Source of the DNA: Coriobacteriales bacterium OH1046
GTDB taxonomy: Bacteria; Actinomycetota; Coriobacteriia; Coriobacteriales; Atopobiaceae
Assembly (NCBI GenBank): GCA_004010535.1
Contig: RQYE01000003.1
Location: 224,936 to 269,324, forward strand
Length of the DNA: 44,389 nucleotides
Direction of reading: 5' to 3'
Both the position numbers and the translations under genes were made by a program. Below are positions 41,581 to 44,389 of this stretch, in pieces; position 1 is the first letter of the stretch; each line of letters starts with the position of its first letter. The notes under the pieces were generated by a model. The model was not told where the DNA came from. It did not search any database and saw nothing but the letters and a program-made list of their open reading frames with translations.

Positions 41581-42507
41581 TTATCTGTAGATGTCGAGCT
41601 CGGCGCGAAGGAGGTCGACGGCGAAGCGTCTCCCCAGGATCTCCTCGCCATCGGCTTGGCACGGGATGCCGCCCTCGTCGTACTCGATCTCGATATGCGC
41701 GGCCCGCGCGAAGGCAAGCGCCGACGAACCGGTATGCTTGCCGAAGCGTGCCAAGGCGAACAAAAGCAGCATGTGGGGAGTAGTGGGAAGCTTGACGTTG
41801 TAGCATATGTCCAGCAATCCGTCCGTGGGGCTTGCGTGGGGGCATATCCTGAATCCGCCGCCATAGGTGGGGCCGTTCTGGATGGCGAAAATGAGTGAGC
41901 GGATGTGCCGCTCGGGTCCGCCATCGAACGAGAATGTGCAGGCATAGCCCTTGGAGTGGGACATCATGTATTTGATGCCGGAAGTCACGTAGAGCTGTTC
42001 TCCCATCTCGTCGGTGCCTCGGGTGCGCTTGTCTGTGGTATCGAGGGCGATGGCCGCGTCCAAGCCGAAGGAGAGCGTCTCCAGGAAATAGGTGCCGTTG
42101 ACGCGGCCCACATCGATGGCGCTCTTCTCGGAGTCTGCGAGCCGGGCGAGGGCAGCCTCGACATTATTGAAGGGAATGCCCAAGGTACGTGCGAAATCGT
42201 TTCCCGAGCCGAAGGGGATGATCGCCAGGGCGGGCCGCCCATCGCGTCCGATCTGCATAAGGCCGTTGGCGACCTCATGGATGATGCCATCGCCCCCGAG
42301 CACTATCACGGTGTCATAGCCCGCCGATTTCCGTGCGGCCTGCTCGCCATCTCCCCGAGCCGCAGTGAGGTGATACTCGTAGCAGGTGCTGAAAGGGGAG
42401 CGCGATGCGAAGAAACGATGCAGGCGTTCGGCCGCTGCGGCACCGCGGCCTCCATGGGCAGCCGGATTGGCGATGGCGAGCGTGCGTCCTAAGTTGGGCT
42501 TGGGCAT
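41581..42507 (-). CDS. Diacylglycerol kinase-type lipid kinase
   Basis: 308 residues. The catalytic-domain motifs read TVIVLGGDGIIHEVANGLM (near residues 66-84, with the GGDG loop) and AIIPFGSGNDFARTLGIP (near 94-111). The C-terminal domain shows GPTYGGGFRICPHASPTDGLLDI (near 211-233). It belongs to the DagK/YegS/BmrU family that phosphorylates diacylglycerol or related lipids for phospholipid recycling. GGAAGG lies 7-9 bases before ATG 42507. Antiporter and kinase share the strand but are separated by 58 bases; cotranscription is likely. Nothing odd in length. Confidence 0.92.
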   Translation of the reverse strand: MPKPNLGRTLAIANPAAHGGRGAAAAERLHRFFASRSPFSTCYEYHLTAARGDGEQAARKSAGYDTVIVLGGDGIIHEVANGLMQIGRDGRPALAIIPFGSGNDFARTLGIPFNNVEAALARLADSEKSAIDVGRVNGTYFLETLSFGLDAAIALDTTDKRTRGTDEMGEQLYVTSGIKYMMSHSKGYACTFSFDGGPERHIRSLIFAIQNGPTYGGGFRICPHASPTDGLLDICYNVKLPTTPHMLLLFALARFGKHTGSSALAFARAAHIEIEYDEGGIPCQADGEEILGRRFAVDLLRAELDIYR

Positions 42508-42565
42508 GGCGTGACCTTCCGGCGGATTGTGCTGTTACCGTCATTCTATGCGACTGACTCGGGAT

Positions 42566-44167
42566 TTACCCTGATGTTTGGCCGAAAACGAGGACATCCC
42601 CGACCTCGAGCACCGTGCTGCCGTTGGGAATGATGGTGCGCTCTCCGCGTTGGACCATCATGACGAGGCCGCCCTCGAGGTCATCGAGCTCGGCAATCGT
42701 GCGCCCAGCATATGCGCCGCCCTTCTCGACCGTCGTCTCCGAGAGGCTCACCCCGTCGGTGCTTGCCGGTGTGATCGCACCCAGCACGAGCCTGTCGCCG
42801 GCTTCGATAACGGTTCCCCCGTTCGGAACGAAACGTCCGCTGTCGCGTCCGACGAGGACGATGAGGGCTCGTGGGGGCAGGTCGAGCTGGGATATCGAGC
42901 GGCCGACCCATCCGTGCCCTTCCGGTACGGGACACTCTATGAGACGCACCGGAATCCGCTCGGTGTAATCGGTGAAGGTGCGCATGACGTCGGCGTCGTC
43001 GCTCACCATGCCGAGCACCTGTGCCATCGGTGCGAGCAGCGATCCTTGGACGAGCATCGAGACGAGCACGACGATGAAGGTGAGGTCGACGATCCAGCTC
43101 CCCGCGCTGGGATCCTGCCCGAGCGCCTGCACGGCGAACACGATGGACGCTGCGCCGCGCAAGCCCGCCAAGGAGACGAGCGCCATCTGGCGCACGCTCG
43201 ACCCAAGGGGGGCGAGCAGCGCGAAGACGGCGGCGGGTCGCGCTACGAGCGTGAGGAAGAGCAGCGTTGCGAGTGCCGGAACGATGGTGGCGGGCAGTCC
43301 GGAGGGGGTTGCGACAAGGCCGAGGAGGAAGAAGATGAGCATCTGCGCGAGGGAGAGCACGCCATCGAAGAAATGCACGATACGCGGCTTGTCCTTGAAC
43401 GAGGAGTTGCCGAGCACGATGCCGGCCACGTAGGCTGCGAGGTATCCGTTGCCGCCGAGCGCAAGCGGAAGCGCGTAGGCGAGGACGGCGACCCCGAGCA
43501 CGAACACCATGTCGATACCCTCCGGTTCGAGAGGGTGGGTCCTCAGCACCCACGCTGCGATGAGTGCCACGATGGCGCCGAGAGCAAGGCCGAGCCCCAT
43601 CTGCAGTGCAAGCGCGGCGATCGTCTCGCCCGCGCTCATGGGGTCTGCGAGCTGGGATACGAAGACCGTCGTGAGCATGAAGGCCATGGGGTCGTTGCTC
43701 CCGCTCTCGACCTCGAGCAGGGATGCAGTGCCCTCGGTGAGGTTGAGCCTGCGCGAACGGAGGATCGAGAAGACCGAGGCCGCATCGGTCGAGCCGAGGA
43801 TAGACCCCACAAGCAGCCCTTGCGTCAAGCTGAGGCCCAGCACGAAGTGGCAGAAAGCGCCCGTGAGACCTGCCGTCACCACCACACCGAGAGTTGAGAG
43901 GATGATCGAGCGCACGGCCGTGGGCCGCGCGTGGCGCCACGAGGTGTCAAAACCTCCGCAGAACATCACGAAGAGAAGGGCGACCGAGCAGATATCGCCT
44001 GCGAACGCGGGGTCATCGATGCGGATGCCGACGGGTCCTTCCGCCCCGAAGGCCATGCCCAGCAGGATGAAGGCGAGGAGCGCGGGTACGCCCACCCTTC
44101 TCGCCATCTTGTTGAGCAGCACGCAGGAGAGGATCACGGCGACGACGAGCAGCAGTTGGACGGCCAC
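42566..44167 (-). CDS. CPA-type cation/proton antiporter with two TrkA-C domains (NhaP2/CvrA-like)
   Basis: 533 residues. About twelve membrane segments fill residues 1-385, with the functional core GSTDAASVFSILRSRRLNL and LLEVESGSNDPMAFMLTT (near 126-165) carrying the acidic ion-binding positions. Two cytoplasmic TrkA-C domains follow (about 400-460 and 470-530), each with the Leu-Pro/Asp-Ala pattern (VIEAGDRLVLGA; VLEVGDVLVFGQ). The layout matches potassium/proton antiporters NhaP2/CvrA that limit osmotic or K+ stress and sense ligand through TrkA-C. Start ATG 44167 follows a TAAGGGAGG-like segment by about 5 bases on the minus strand. First gene of a two-gene minus-strand unit with the lipid kinase. 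Confidence 0.92.
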   Translation of the reverse strand: MAVQLLLVVAVILSCVLLNKMARRVGVPALLAFILLGMAFGAEGPVGIRIDDPAFAGDICSVALLFVMFCGGFDTSWRHARPTAVRSIILSTLGVVVTAGLTGAFCHFVLGLSLTQGLLVGSILGSTDAASVFSILRSRRLNLTEGTASLLEVESGSNDPMAFMLTTVFVSQLADPMSAGETIAALALQMGLGLALGAIVALIAAWVLRTHPLEPEGIDMVFVLGVAVLAYALPLALGGNGYLAAYVAGIVLGNSSFKDKPRIVHFFDGVLSLAQMLIFFLLGLVATPSGLPATIVPALATLLFLTLVARPAAVFALLAPLGSSVRQMALVSLAGLRGAASIVFAVQALGQDPSAGSWIVDLTFIVVLVSMLVQGSLLAPMAQVLGMVSDDADVMRTFTDYTERIPVRLIECPVPEGHGWVGRSISQLDLPPRALIVLVGRDSGRFVPNGGTVIEAGDRLVLGAITPASTDGVSLSETTVEKGGAYAGRTIAELDDLEGGLVMMVQRGERTIIPNGSTVLEVGDVLVFGQTSG

Positions 44168-44243
44168 GAATCCTCCCTTACCGGAATCGGTTCGATCGCC
44201 ACTATCGAAACCATGCTCGTCGAGGCGCGACCTTCGGACTTCA

Positions 44244-44317
44244 TGGAGCGGGCGACGGGAATCGAACCCGCGTTATCAGCTTGGAAGGCTGAAGCGCTAC
44301 CATTGCACCACGCCCGC
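44244..44317 (-). tRNA. tRNA-Gly (anticodon TCC)
   Basis: Complete 74-base cloverleaf, acceptor GCGGGCG/CGCCCGC, discriminator T, encoded CCA, anticodon loop CTTCCAA giving TCC, T-loop TTCGATT. It reads GGA codons. It is upstream of the antiporter on the same strand. Confidence 0.95.
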
Positions 44318-44318
44318 G

Positions 44319-44389
44319 TGGTCGGGGTGACTGGATTCGAACCAGCGACCCTCTGCTCCCAAAGCAGATGCGCTACCAAACTGCGCCAC
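44319..44389 (-). tRNA. tRNA-Pro (anticodon TGG), 5' end cut by the window
   Basis: Everything except about the first six bases of the acceptor arm is present: D-arm with AGTTTGGTAGC, anticodon loop TTTGGGA giving TGG, T-loop TTCGAAT, acceptor 3' strand CACCCCG, discriminator A and CCA. One base separates it from tRNA-Gly. Confidence 0.93.

Noticed and set aside
1-44389. CRISPR arrays, transposases, integrases or phage genes
   Set aside because: No regular repeat-spacer array and no recombinase motif were seen; the tRNA-Arg repeat and the 117-base element are the only hints of mobility.

Overview
The window reads as chromosomal DNA of a high-GC Gram-positive bacterium, most likely a gut-type member of the Coriobacteriia (Collinsella/Olsenella-like). 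This is an inference from gene content and strong GC3 bias, the long low-complexity N-terminus of Rho, CCA ends encoded in every tRNA gene, and amino-acid and PTS genes typical of that class. No plasmid, phage or CRISPR genes are visible.

Layout. (1) Bases 1-8143: a plus-strand, tightly coupled gene set with looser codon use than the rest of the window. It encodes a permease of the ion-transporter type, a HyuA-like hydantoinase/oxoprolinase-fold protein, a TIM-barrel-like protein, a DUF4127 protein, an FAD-dependent oxidoreductase and a small protein with an HExxH zinc motif. Four of its junctions or starts are ATGA overlaps or close SD-coupled starts. I cannot name the pathway; it is the best candidate here for an undescribed catabolic or modification system. 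It ends near a GNAT gene and a tRNA-Leu gene. (2) 9056-11541: an ATP-grasp gene, then infC-rpmI-rplT with its own promoter, a leader with an attenuator-like hairpin, an apparent AUA start codon for infC and a strong terminator. (3) 11555-14574: repeats, an SPFH-domain protein, a WecA/TagO-type sugar-phosphate transferase, a 6S-like structured RNA and tRNA-Ala. (4) 14587-23650: a PflX-type radical SAM protein, a small coiled-coil membrane protein, pncB-argS, a regulator with two MarR-like winged helices in one chain, rho, and an unrecognised membrane protein. (5) 24072-29091: a complete branched-chain amino-acid type ABC importer (livJHMGF). (6) 29193-35788: a complete set of aspartate-to-threonine genes, thrC-thrB-thrH on the minus strand divergent from hom-lysC-asd on the plus strand. 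(7) 35789-38642: tRNA-Arg with a duplicated 3' end and terminator, a frameshifted NUDIX gene, three small genes, tRNA-His and tRNA-Lys, and a relic of a ComEC-like beta-lactamase-fold gene. (8) 38835-44389: fruK-like kinase and ptsI, then on the minus strand a diacylglycerol kinase-type lipid kinase, a CPA-type cation/proton antiporter, tRNA-Gly and a truncated tRNA-Pro.

Functionally, sections 2, 4 and 6 are housekeeping (translation, NAD salvage, transcription termination, lysine/methionine/threonine supply). Section 5 imports amino acids, and the threonine block makes the precursor of the same branched-chain group. Section 1 looks like an accessory substrate-use module. All functional names rest on recognisable motifs read by eye; no database search was run.
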